Shown one piece after another: positions 33,247 to 41,150 of a DNA stretch of 43,301 nt. Position 1 is the stretch's first letter. Each line of letters begins with the position of its first letter. The notes under the pieces were generated by a model. The model made no database searches. It saw nothing but the letters and a program-made list of their open reading frames with translations, and had not been told where the DNA came from. A program made the position numbers and the translations under genes. Source of the stretch: Lentibacillus kapialis. GTDB lineage: Bacteria; Bacillota; Bacilli; Bacillales; Amphibacillaceae. The stretch covers positions 1 through 43,301 of the forward strand of contig NZ_BMNQ01000027.1 of the NCBI RefSeq assembly GCF_014646635.1, given 5' to 3'.

Positions 33247-33318
33247 TAATTTATGGATGATCTTATAAGAAAAACGTCGGCATTCGCTATAAGAGGGGGC
33301 GAATGCCGTCGTTTTTCT
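33247..33318 (+). repeat. 85-bp hairpin repeat, copy 4 (variant arms)
   Basis: TTATGGATGATCTTATAAG then stem AAAAACGTCGGCATTCGC / GCGAATGCCGTCGTTTTT (one mismatch). Outer arm bases differ from other copies on both sides so that pairing is mostly kept. It lies between convergent genes and can end both. Confidence 0.75.
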
Positions 33319-33327
33319 ACCGGCATT

Positions 33328-33816
33328 TTAACGTGTTTTTCGTTTTGTTTTGCCGGGAGGCCAGTCTATTTTTCCCAGTGATGATGGCGTGAAATAGGAG
33401 GACCGGTATTTTTTCCGGTTCGAGCGGTTTTGTGTCTTTTTGACTGGCTGCCAGTCTATGTGGCGGTAGACTATCTTTTTGGCTTGTGAAAGTGACATCT
33501 TTGTTGAAGGGTTACGGTAGCTCTGGTCGAGCTCACCTAAATGTTCAAGTTCTTTGAAGTCGTCTTTCGTTGGAGGAATATGAAAAAAATACTTGTCCAC
33601 TTTAACTAAAAGTGTTGAATGCTGATTGCTGAATCTTGGATTGTTCGAGAAGTGAAGACCAATCTTTTCGGCACGCTTTTCTTTCAATAACCGGCTGATT
33701 GATTCCTTCTTGATATGATATAGATGTTTGGGGTCCGGAGCAGTTTTGGCGTGACGGTTTATGGTGAAAAGCGCTTTACCGAGATCATTGAGCGAAACAG
33801 TTTCTTTCTCATGCAT
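33328..33816 (-). CDS. ykyB: YkyB family protein
   Basis: A 162-residue basic soluble protein, conserved in Bacilli. DLGKALFTINRHAKTAPDP near residues 11-29 and HLYHIKKESISRLLKEKRA near 31-49 mark the family, with AKKIVYRHIDWQP later. The C-terminus is very rich in Lys and Arg (about residues 128-162), consistent with nucleic acid contact, although no function is known. AGGAGTG precedes the ATG. In B. subtilis ykyB also lies at the edge of the yku region, as here. Confidence 0.85.
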   Translation of the reverse strand: MHEKETVSLNDLGKALFTINRHAKTAPDPKHLYHIKKESISRLLKEKRAEKIGLHFSNNPRFSNQHSTLLVKVDKYFFHIPPTKDDFKELEHLGELDQSYRNPSTKMSLSQAKKIVYRHIDWQPVKKTQNRSNRKKYRSSYFTPSSLGKIDWPPGKTKRKTR

Positions 33817-33892
33817 TCAAAGGGCACTCCTTTCTTATGTGTTCATCTTGCATGTTTCTATCGTACCTTATTGCCAGCATAAGTTCAATTTA

Positions 33893-33922
33893 AAATGAGC
33901 GGGGATTAATCCCCGCTCATTT
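33893..33922 (-). terminator. Terminator of the SCO1-like gene
   Basis: Perfect 13-bp stem AAATGAGCGGGGA / TCCCCGCTCATTT with a 4-base loop; on the minus strand it ends in ATTTTAAATT. Confidence 0.75.
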
Positions 33923-33994
33923 AACATCGAGCATGTAGATGACCAATTCAGCTGCCATTCAGCAGAAATGGCTATGTCTTTAATTGACGTTTCA

Positions 33995-34570
33995 TTATTT
34001 CATAGCCTGAATATCTTCTACTATTTTTTCCATGTTTCCAGCTTTGCGTCCATCATAGTTCTTGATCGCATTGCCTTCCGGGGTAACAATGAAGAAGCTT
34101 GTACCATGCATAACCTGATCTGAATCTGGGAGCTGCTCAACGGCTGATTTAAATGATTTGACGGAAAACTCTTTGATTGTCTCAAAATCATAGCCTGTCA
34201 GAAGATCCCAGTTTTCAAACGTCCCGTCGCGTTGCTTGGCATAATTTTTTAGTGCTTCCGGTGTATCGTTTTTCGGATCGACACTGAATGAAATGAGCCG
34301 GACATCATCAAGACCTGCTTCTGCAAGCTGATCCTGCAGCGAAGACATGTTCGAAGTCATTGGCGGGCATACCGTTGTACAATTTGTGAAAATGAAATCA
34401 GCTACCCAAAATTCACCTTTCAGATCGCTTTTGCTCACTTTTTCGCTATCCTGGTTCGTAAACGTGAAATCTTGCACTTTATATGAAAAATCACCATCAT
34501 ATTGATTCCCGCATGCGCTTAAAAATACAGCGAATAATAACAGCGGAAAAACCCATTTAAATTGTGCCAT
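33995..34570 (-). CDS. SCO1/SenC-family copper chaperone lipoprotein
   Basis: A 191-residue lipoprotein: lipobox FLSAC with Cys20 as the lipid site. The thioredoxin-like domain carries the copper ligands CTTVCPP (CxxxC near residues 64-68) and a distal histidine in QVMHGTSFFIVTP near 153-165. Such proteins deliver copper to the CuA site of cytochrome c oxidase on the outer face of the membrane; B. subtilis YpmQ is the usual counterpart. GGAGGAAAG precedes the ATG. It lies between ykyB and ykuE, not its usual place in B. subtilis. Confidence 0.92.
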   Translation of the reverse strand: MAQFKWVFPLLLFAVFLSACGNQYDGDFSYKVQDFTFTNQDSEKVSKSDLKGEFWVADFIFTNCTTVCPPMTSNMSSLQDQLAEAGLDDVRLISFSVDPKNDTPEALKNYAKQRDGTFENWDLLTGYDFETIKEFSVKSFKSAVEQLPDSDQVMHGTSFFIVTPEGNAIKNYDGRKAGNMEKIVEDIQAMK

Positions 34571-34687
34571 GTGCTTTCCTCCTAGTGGTAATCATTCTCA
34601 AGTGTATCACTTTTTTCAGAAAAAAACTATGAACAAAGTGTTACGAATGTATGGAAGAAAGCAGGGCAAGACAGTCCTGAAGCCCTT

Positions 34688-35548
34688 TTATGATGCCGGG
34701 TCCGCTTTAAGGGTGTACGTATGAATCTCAGGCTTGCATAGGAATCTGTATGGCAAACGTGTTGTACCGATTCCACGATTGACAAACAGGCTGAGTTTTC
34801 CGTTTTGGAATGTGTGTTTTCCCTGCACATACTTGTGTGCATAAAGCGGGGTGTAAAGATGGCCAATAAAAGGCAGACGGACCTGGCCGCCGTGACTGTG
34901 GCCTGACAGCTGGACGTCAACAGGAAAGTGAACGGTATTATCAGCGTAATCGGGTTCATGCGCAAGTAAAATGGTATATAAGTCAGGATTTGCGCCGTTC
35001 AGAGAAGTTTGAAGATCCGGTTCACCCAGCATGACGTCATCAATTCCCGCCAGAACGATTTGCTGATTGTCAATGTTAATAGTAGTATGATTGTTTTGCA
35101 ACAGGCTGAAACCGGACTCATCCATTACTTTTTTTACTATTTGAGTTCCATACCCGCCATGGTCATGATTGCCATATATCCAATACTTTCCATATTTTGC
35201 TTTTATACGCTGCAGTATTTGGACAATTTCGCTGTTCCAATTGTACGTATGCGGCTTGTCTACAAGGTCTCCGGTAAACAGGATTAAATCAGGGTTTTGG
35301 GCATTAATGGTGCTTACAAGATCTGAAAATTGTTCGATTGTGTAGTGATAACCGATGTGCGTGTCGGAAAACTGAACAATTTTAAAGCCGTCAAAAACGT
35401 GTGGGATTTTGCCGGACGAAAGCTCTGCATCGCTAACATCAAGCATCCCGGGTTCTATATCGTGTGCATAGTAATAGGTGCCACCGCTTAAACCAAGAAG
35501 CGTGAGCAAACTGCCGATTGATCGTTTCAAGAACGTGCGTCTGTTCAT
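34688..35548 (-). CDS. ykuE: Tat-exported metallophosphoesterase (YkuE-like)
   Basis: A 286-residue calcineurin-like phosphoesterase. The N-terminal twin-arginine signal is NRRTFLKRSIGSLLTLLGLS (B. subtilis YkuE is a known Tat substrate). Metal-binding motifs appear in order: FSDTHIG near residues 61-67, FTGDLVD near 92-98, YGNHDHGG near 126-133, AHEPDYA near 199-205 and GHSHGGQ near 218-224. The substrate is unknown. It is transcribed divergently from fadH across 166 bases. GAGAGG precedes the ATG. Confidence 0.92.
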   Translation of the reverse strand: MNRRTFLKRSIGSLLTLLGLSGGTYYYAHDIEPGMLDVSDAELSSGKIPHVFDGFKIVQFSDTHIGYHYTIEQFSDLVSTINAQNPDLILFTGDLVDKPHTYNWNSEIVQILQRIKAKYGKYWIYGNHDHGGYGTQIVKKVMDESGFSLLQNNHTTINIDNQQIVLAGIDDVMLGEPDLQTSLNGANPDLYTILLAHEPDYADNTVHFPVDVQLSGHSHGGQVRLPFIGHLYTPLYAHKYVQGKHTFQNGKLSLFVNRGIGTTRLPYRFLCKPEIHTYTLKADPAS

Positions 35549-35714
35549 ACGTTTCTACCTCTCAAACTGAGTATCAATGACTATTCTTATTTTATATGGG
35601 ATTACAGTATGATGCCAGTGAAAGATATAGATGTTAGAAACTGTTAATATTTTGCCTTTTAAGTCATTTGAATTTATGATGAATACAGGGGAAAAATGAA
35701 ATGGGGGAGATACG

Positions 35715-36482
35715 ATGAAAAATAGGACAGTTGTTGTAACGGGCGCTTCGAGTGGTATGGGGAAATATATGGCAGCCAAATTTGCTGCTGAAGGCGCCAA
35801 TGTTGTGATAACAGGGCGTAATGAAGAGCGGCTGGAGTCAGCACGCCAAGAGTTGGAGGACACGTCCAAGGGAAATGTGCACCCGATTTCGATGGATGTA
35901 CGTAAACCGGAAGATGTTGAGCGGATGGTTACGGAAACGGTGGATCAATATGGATCACTCGATCACCTTGTGAATAATGCAGCGGGTAATTTTATTGCAC
36001 CTGCTGAAGACCTGTCTGTCAATGGATGGAACGCAGTGATTGACATCGTTTTGAACGGAACATTTTATTGTAGCCGTGAAGCCGGCAAGTACTGGATCGA
36101 TCAAAAAATGAATGGTTCGATTCTTAACATGGTGGCGACATATGCCTGGAAAGCCGGAGCAGGTGTAGCTCACTCGTCAGCGGCTAAAGCGGGCGTGCTT
36201 AATCTGACACGAACTCTGGCAGTTGAATGGGGAAATAGGTATGGCATTCGTGTTAATGCGATTGCTCCGGGACCAATCGAACGGACTGGCGGCGCAGAGA
36301 AGCTTTGGGAGTCTGAAGAAGCTGCAAAACGTACACTTCATTCTGTACCGTTGCAGCGTTTGGGCAAACCGGAAGAAATTGCGGAACTGGCATATTTTTT
36401 ACTTTCCGATAAGGCAGCGTACATAAACGGAGAAGTCGTGACAATGGATGGTGGCCAGTGGCTCAATCAGAACCCATTTTAA
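35715..36482 (+). CDS. fadH: SDR-family 2,4-dienoyl-CoA reductase (FadH/YkuF-like)
   Basis: A 255-residue NADPH-dependent enzyme for oxidation of unsaturated fatty acids. The cofactor loop is TGASSGMGK (residues 9-17), followed by LVNNAAGNF near 86-94. Instead of the usual SDR YxxxK it has SSAAKAG with the tyrosine displaced upstream (ATYAWKAGAG). This is the arrangement of dienoyl-CoA reductases, where tyrosine and lysine are set apart. It ends with VVTMDGGQWLNQ. GGGGGAG precedes the ATG. Its ykuE neighbour is as in B. subtilis but in opposite orientation. Confidence 0.9.
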   Translation: MKNRTVVVTGASSGMGKYMAAKFAAEGANVVITGRNEERLESARQELEDTSKGNVHPISMDVRKPEDVERMVTETVDQYGSLDHLVNNAAGNFIAPAEDLSVNGWNAVIDIVLNGTFYCSREAGKYWIDQKMNGSILNMVATYAWKAGAGVAHSSAAKAGVLNLTRTLAVEWGNRYGIRVNAIAPGPIERTGGAEKLWESEEAAKRTLHSVPLQRLGKPEEIAELAYFLLSDKAAYINGEVVTMDGGQWLNQNPF

Positions 36483-36738
36483 AACACGGCCACAAGCATG
36501 TGCCGGTTTATCCGGATAGGACGGTGAAGTGGGCACGCCTGCATGAAAGGCCTCTTCAATTGAGGCTGGTTAAGAATTACCACGGTTTTTTTGCTAATTG
36601 AAATGTAAGGGCTATCATATGACGTTTTTAATTTTGACTTTGTCCTGCATGTCATGACTGCACATCCTATGGTAAACTAGATATGAGGTTAATATAATAA
36701 ACTCCTTATTGTATAGGATTGAAAAGGAGCGTTTTATT

Positions 36739-37188
36739 ATGAGTACAACACAGGATAAGAAATTAACAGATATTGTAATCAGTGATTTAATGATATCCTC
36801 GGAAAAAGTAGCGCATGTACAGGTCAACAATCCGTTAGAACATGCTTTACTAATACTTGTGAAGTCAGGATACTCTGCCGTCCCTGTTTTGGATTCATCG
36901 TATAAACTTGCAGGAACAATCGGAAAAACGCGTATTTTAAATCAGGTTCTGGGTTTGGAACGCTTTGAAATGGAACAATTATCCCAACTGCAGGTGCATG
37001 AAGCTATGAATTCGGATATTCCGTCTCTATCAAAAACAGACACGTTTATGGAAGGGATGAAGGCAGTCATCAATTATCCATTCGTATGTGTCGCTGATGA
37101 GGATGGCTATTTTGATGGTATTCTGACTAGGCGCACTATTTTAAAGCAGCTGAAACGGGACTATTATACATTGAAATCTCATACATGA
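36739..37188 (+). CDS. cbpB: CBS-domain protein, c-di-AMP-binding CbpB/DarB (YkuL)
   Basis: A 149-residue cytoplasmic protein with two CBS motifs (about residues 14-75 and 82-140). The first has NPLEHALLILVKSGYSAVPV, the second VCVADEDGYFDGILTRRTIL. In B. subtilis YkuL (DarB) binds c-di-AMP and, when free, activates the stringent-response enzyme Rel and pyruvate carboxylase. AAAGGAG at 36723 fixes ATG 36739; an upstream in-frame ATG at 36709 lies before that site. A TATAAT at 36693-36698 may be the -10 box. The link to potassium control makes the ktr-type gene in this window of interest. Confidence 0.9.
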   Translation: MSTTQDKKLTDIVISDLMISSEKVAHVQVNNPLEHALLILVKSGYSAVPVLDSSYKLAGTIGKTRILNQVLGLERFEMEQLSQLQVHEAMNSDIPSLSKTDTFMEGMKAVINYPFVCVADEDGYFDGILTRRTILKQLKRDYYTLKSHT

Positions 37189-37320
37189 GCGTCATTTATG
37201 AATACCTTTGCTCACAGCAGTGCATGTTTTCCCGTAATCATGAACTGCATATTTTAAAAGTCATGAAGAAATACTAACGGTGACATGTATTTGTAATAGC
37301 AACTAAGGAGGTATGCAACG

Positions 37321-37569
37321 ATGGCGCGAATTGGTGTGGAAGAAACCATGACCGATGTGAAGGAAGCTCTTGCAGAAATGGGGCATGATGTCGTTGATTT
37401 ACATTCAGAAGATGATACCGCCTATTGTGATTGCTGTGTTATTTCGGGTCAGGATAAAGATGTCTCGGGTATGTCAACAGCAAGTATCGCCGGTTCGGTA
37501 ATCAATGCAGACGGATCCAATGCCAAAGAAGTTTGTGACAGAGTGAATGAGAAATTAAAGCAGCAGTGA
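37321..37569 (+). CDS. ykuS: YkuS family (UPF0180) protein
   Basis: An 82-residue acidic protein. MARIGVEETMTDVKEALAEMG and YCDCCVISGQDKDVSGM near residues 39-55 are the family marks; three cysteines lie in the CDCC block. Its function is unknown. AAGGAGG lies 9 bases before the ATG. It sits before ykuT as in B. subtilis and has its own strong terminator. Confidence 0.9.
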   Translation: MARIGVEETMTDVKEALAEMGHDVVDLHSEDDTAYCDCCVISGQDKDVSGMSTASIAGSVINADGSNAKEVCDRVNEKLKQQ

Positions 37570-37635
37570 TCTTTAGAACAGACCGTCCGTTGTTAAAATA
37601 CACCGGAAAAATGCTATACAGTTAATCATTGGTGG

Positions 37636-37677
37636 ACGCCGTACTTGCTCTGTATTGGGGCGAATGCGGCGTTTTTT
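37636..37677 (+). terminator. Terminator of ykuS
   Basis: ACGCCGTACTTGC pairs with GCGAATGCGGCGT (one mismatch, G-U pairs) then TTTTTT. A copy of the 85-bp repeat begins three bases later. Confidence 0.8.
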
Positions 37678-37679
37678 GT

Positions 37680-37765
37680 AACGTCAGAAAGTATAAATTA
37701 TGGATGACCTTATAAGAAAAGCTTCGGCATTCGCTATAAGACGAGGCGAATGCCGAGTTTTTCTA
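37680..37765 (+). repeat. 85-bp hairpin repeat, copy 5
   Basis: Full-length copy: head AACGTCAGAAAGTATAAATT, then GGATGACCTTATAAGAAAAG and hairpin CGGCATTCGC / GCGAATGCCG followed by AGTTTTTCT. It lies between convergent ykuS and ykuT and reads as a terminator both ways. Confidence 0.85.
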
Positions 37766-37768
37766 ACA

Positions 37769-38605
37769 TTAATTTTGATTGTTATGAACGGCAATTTGCT
37801 GAGGAAAGGGTGTTTCAATTCCTGCATGATTGAAGGCTTCTTTAATTTGTTTCCGCATTGCGCGTTCACATTCCCATTGGAGGCCGTTTTCAGTTTGACC
37901 AACGACACGCAGAACAATATCAGATGTGCCGAAACTTTGAACACCGATGGCATCAGGGCCTTCCTTAAAGCGTTCATCTTCTTTGAAACCGGCACAAACT
38001 TCTTCAAGCACGGTGATGGCCTCATCCAGATTGTCGTTATACCGGATGCTTATGTCAACCAACGCGCGCATGTTCCCGCGGGTATGGTTCGCCACCCCTT
38101 CGATGTAGCGGTTTGGGACATAGTTCAATGTTCCATCGAAACTGCGGATTTTTGTCGTACGCAACCCGATTTCTTCCACAATACCATCATAGCCGGCTGT
38201 TGTTGCATAATCATCAATCTCAAGCTGACGTTCCAGCAGGATGAAGAACCCGGTCACAATATCACTGACAAGTCCCTGGGCGCCAAAGCCAATAGCAAGG
38301 CCAACAATACCTGCCCCTGCCAGTAACGGCCCGAGTGGAATGTCGAGCACCCCAAACAACATTAATACCAACACAAAGAACATAACATAGGTAAACACGT
38401 TCAGTAATAATTTTTCCAGTGTTTTAATCCGGGATGGGGATACTTTTTGATTTGATCCCGCTTTGTTTAAGGTTGATTTAATGATTTTTTTACCAATTGG
38501 CACCAGAATAATAAATGCCAGAATCATTAAGCCAATTTGCAAGATAACCGGTACGATACTTTTCAGTAAGCCGGCAACATCGATGCTGAATCCAAAAATC
38601 TCCAT
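37769..38605 (-). CDS. ykuT: Small-conductance mechanosensitive channel (MscS family, YkuT)
   Basis: A 278-residue membrane channel. Three helices are followed by the pore helix TM3 with the Gly/Ala packing pattern GAGIVGLAIGFGAQGLVSDI (about residues 92-111), then the soluble MscS beta-domain (RSFDGTLNYVPNRYIEGVAN near 152-171). GAAAGGAGAG just before ATG 38605 fixes the start; the upstream extension to 38668 is not supported. It opens on hypo-osmotic shock to release solutes. Confidence 0.92.
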   Translation of the reverse strand: MEIFGFSIDVAGLLKSIVPVILQIGLMILAFIILVPIGKKIIKSTLNKAGSNQKVSPSRIKTLEKLLLNVFTYVMFFVLVLMLFGVLDIPLGPLLAGAGIVGLAIGFGAQGLVSDIVTGFFILLERQLEIDDYATTAGYDGIVEEIGLRTTKIRSFDGTLNYVPNRYIEGVANHTRGNMRALVDISIRYNDNLDEAITVLEEVCAGFKEDERFKEGPDAIGVQSFGTSDIVLRVVGQTENGLQWECERAMRKQIKEAFNHAGIETPFPQQIAVHNNQN

Positions 38606-38804
38606 ATGTACTCTCCTTTCAGTAAACATTTTAAAACATATAATGACAGATAACAACAAATTACCCAAATTACAGAATTTAAAACAGAAATTAAATCAGA
38701 CTCGCCGTACGCGGAAAAGCTTTTCAGCATATAGAATATAGAAGTGGTTAAAGAATTGCTCGCGTCAAAAGGTGAGCCAGGCTGTATAATGGAGGTTTTA
38801 AACA

Positions 38805-39242
38805 ATGAAATTGAGAGAAGAAATGCCGGAATTGGGACATTCCGGGAAATGGCTTAACAGCAAACCATTGTTCAAACATGATTTGATCGGTCATAAACCG
38901 ATCGTCATCTATTTTTGGTCAGTTAGCTGTGATACATGCAAAAAAGCGATGCCAAAAGTAAATGAACTGTGCGATGCTTATAATGAGCAATTGGCTGTTA
39001 TTGGTGTTCATATGCCACGTACTGAGCGCGATCAGGATTTGTCGGAAGTTCAATCTGTCGTCAAGAGTTATAACGTGTCCTTTCCAATCTTAATCGATCA
39101 TGACCATTCATTAACAAACCAATTTCAAAACAAGTATGTCCCGGGTTATTATCTGTTTGATACGAATGGAAAATTAAGATACCGTCATTCGGGTTCGGGT
39201 GGACTGCAACTGTTGCAGAAAAGAATTAGCAGACTGATTTAA
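38805..39242 (+). CDS. ykuV: TlpA/ResA-like thiol-disulfide oxidoreductase (YkuV)
   Basis: A 145-residue thioredoxin-fold protein with the redox pair CDTC in FWSVSCDTCKKAMPK (about residues 37-51), where YkuV has its CxxC. The cis-proline region is VPGYYLFDTNGKLRYRHSG. It has no signal peptide, so it is cytoplasmic. GGAGG precedes the ATG. It is divergent from ykuT. The peroxiredoxin ykuU that precedes ykuV in B. subtilis is absent here. Confidence 0.88.
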   Translation: MKLREEMPELGHSGKWLNSKPLFKHDLIGHKPIVIYFWSVSCDTCKKAMPKVNELCDAYNEQLAVIGVHMPRTERDQDLSEVQSVVKSYNVSFPILIDHDHSLTNQFQNKYVPGYYLFDTNGKLRYRHSGSGGLQLLQKRISRLI

Positions 39243-39388
39243 CCGGGGGGGCAGCTTAAAAGGGCTGTCCTTATTTAATTTAGATTTATCCCGGATTAGA
39301 AAGTTTAAAAAATTAATTAAAAGGTGTGGCATTTTATTTCGGAACCCGTTATATTAGATATTACAAAAAGTCATCAGGGGGATTTTTA

Positions 39389-41137
39389 ATGAATACTTTC
39401 AAAAAATTAAAACATTTCTATTGGCCGCACAGGAAGTATTTATTTATTTCATTATTTTTCCTGTTGTTTGTCGTAGCCATAACAGTAGTTTATCCGATCG
39501 TGCTGCAGTTGACGATCGATGAAGTAGTCTTGCAGGAGCGGTATTCATTGATCCCATACATTGCTGCCGGCTTTTTTCTCATCATGCTTTTCAAGGGGGT
39601 AGCGTCGTTTTTCCATCAATATATGGGGGATTTGTTTGGCATAACTGCTGTTTACAATCTTCGTAAAGCACTATATGAAAAGCTACAGGTCTTATCATTT
39701 AAGTACTATGACAATGCCAGGACCGGGGATCTGATGTCACGGAAAACGACAGATGTGGAAGGTTTTCGCAATTTTATCTCGTTTGGGATATCGGATTTCA
39801 TTGAAATCACCATGCTAATCCTGTTCAGTTTGGGTGTCATGTTCTATTACTCAATACCACTCGCTTTAATTACAATGGTTTCAATGCCGTTTTTAGCTAT
39901 CGTTGTCTATAAATTCGATAAGCGGGTTCATCCGGCATTCCGCGGGATCCGCAAATCATTCGGCAGACTGAATACGCGTGTACAGGAAAATATCAGCGGT
40001 ATGAATACAGTGAAATCGTTATCAAAGGAAAATTTTGAAGTTGGTCGTTTTTCAGACAGCAATGATAATTATCGTCAACATTATTTATTTACATCCAGTA
40101 TCTGGGCAAAGTATTTCCCGGTGATGGAATTTATCGGCAATATTTGTGTTGTTCTATTGCTGGGATATGGCGGTTATCTTGTTATGAACGGGGATTTGAG
40201 TCTGGGGGCGCTGACAGCATTCTTCAGCCTTGTCTGGTACATTATGGGGCCATTGATGAATCTGGGATTTGTCATTAATACGTATTCCCAGGCAAAAGCC
40301 TCCGGTGAGAGACTTCTTGACATATTGGAAGCAAAAGAGGACGTTGTGGAAAAAGAGGAGGCTATCGATACACCAATAGACGGTCATGTCACATTTAACG
40401 ATGTAACGTTAGCGTACACGGAAAATGACGACAAAGCGCTTAAACATGTCACGTTTGATGCGCCGCAAGGGAAAGTCATTGGGCTGAGTGGAGCGACCGG
40501 ATCAGGAAAAACGAGCATTACACAGCTGATCCCCCGTTTTTATGAGCCTGAAAAAGGCAAAGTGCTTGTGGATGGCAGACCGGTTGAGGATTATAAACTG
40601 CAAACATTACGCGGCCATATTGGATTTGTGTTGCAGGAATCGTTTCTGTTTTCAACGACAATCAGAGAAAACATCCGTTACGGCGACCCGGACATTTCCG
40701 AGGAACGGATCATTGATGCTGCCAAAAGAGCCCAGGCACATGATTTTATTATGACGATGCCACAAGGCTATGACACGATGCTTGGCGAACGTGGTATGGG
40801 GCTTTCAGGAGGACAGAAGCAGCGAATTGCAATTGCCCGGGCCATCTGCATCAACCCGAGCATATTGGTGCTTGATGATGCGACATCAGCTGTCGATATG
40901 GAAACCGAATTCAAGATTCAGCAAGCATTAAGGGAGGTCATGAAGGGGCGGACCACCTTTATTATTGCCCACCGCATATCGTCGCTCAAACATGCTGATG
41001 AAATTTTAGTGCTTGAAGGTGGTGAAATTGTTGAACGCGGTAAGCACGAGGAGTTAATCAGTCATCATGGCCCGTATGAGCGGATTTATAACATTCAGTA
41101 TCAGGACCGGGAGCAGATTATGGAAACAGCCACTTAA
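39389..41137 (+). CDS. yknU: ABC exporter subunit with degenerate catalytic residue (YknU-like)
   Basis: A 582-residue half-transporter: six membrane helices (about residues 18-300) then an ATPase domain. Walker A is GATGSGKTS, the signature LSGGQKQR is canonical, but Walker B is LVLDDATSAVD, with Asp in place of the catalytic Glu. That is the usual mark of the non-hydrolysing site in heterodimeric exporters. AGGGGG fixes ATG 39389, not the earlier in-frame start at 39326. yknV follows after 13 bases. The substrate is unknown. Confidence 0.92.
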   Translation: MNTFKKLKHFYWPHRKYLFISLFFLLFVVAITVVYPIVLQLTIDEVVLQERYSLIPYIAAGFFLIMLFKGVASFFHQYMGDLFGITAVYNLRKALYEKLQVLSFKYYDNARTGDLMSRKTTDVEGFRNFISFGISDFIEITMLILFSLGVMFYYSIPLALITMVSMPFLAIVVYKFDKRVHPAFRGIRKSFGRLNTRVQENISGMNTVKSLSKENFEVGRFSDSNDNYRQHYLFTSSIWAKYFPVMEFIGNICVVLLLGYGGYLVMNGDLSLGALTAFFSLVWYIMGPLMNLGFVINTYSQAKASGERLLDILEAKEDVVEKEEAIDTPIDGHVTFNDVTLAYTENDDKALKHVTFDAPQGKVIGLSGATGSGKTSITQLIPRFYEPEKGKVLVDGRPVEDYKLQTLRGHIGFVLQESFLFSTTIRENIRYGDPDISEERIIDAAKRAQAHDFIMTMPQGYDTMLGERGMGLSGGQKQRIAIARAICINPSILVLDDATSAVDMETEFKIQQALREVMKGRTTFIIAHRISSLKHADEILVLEGGEIVERGKHEELISHHGPYERIYNIQYQDREQIMETAT

Positions 41138-41150
41138 AGGGGGAGACGTT

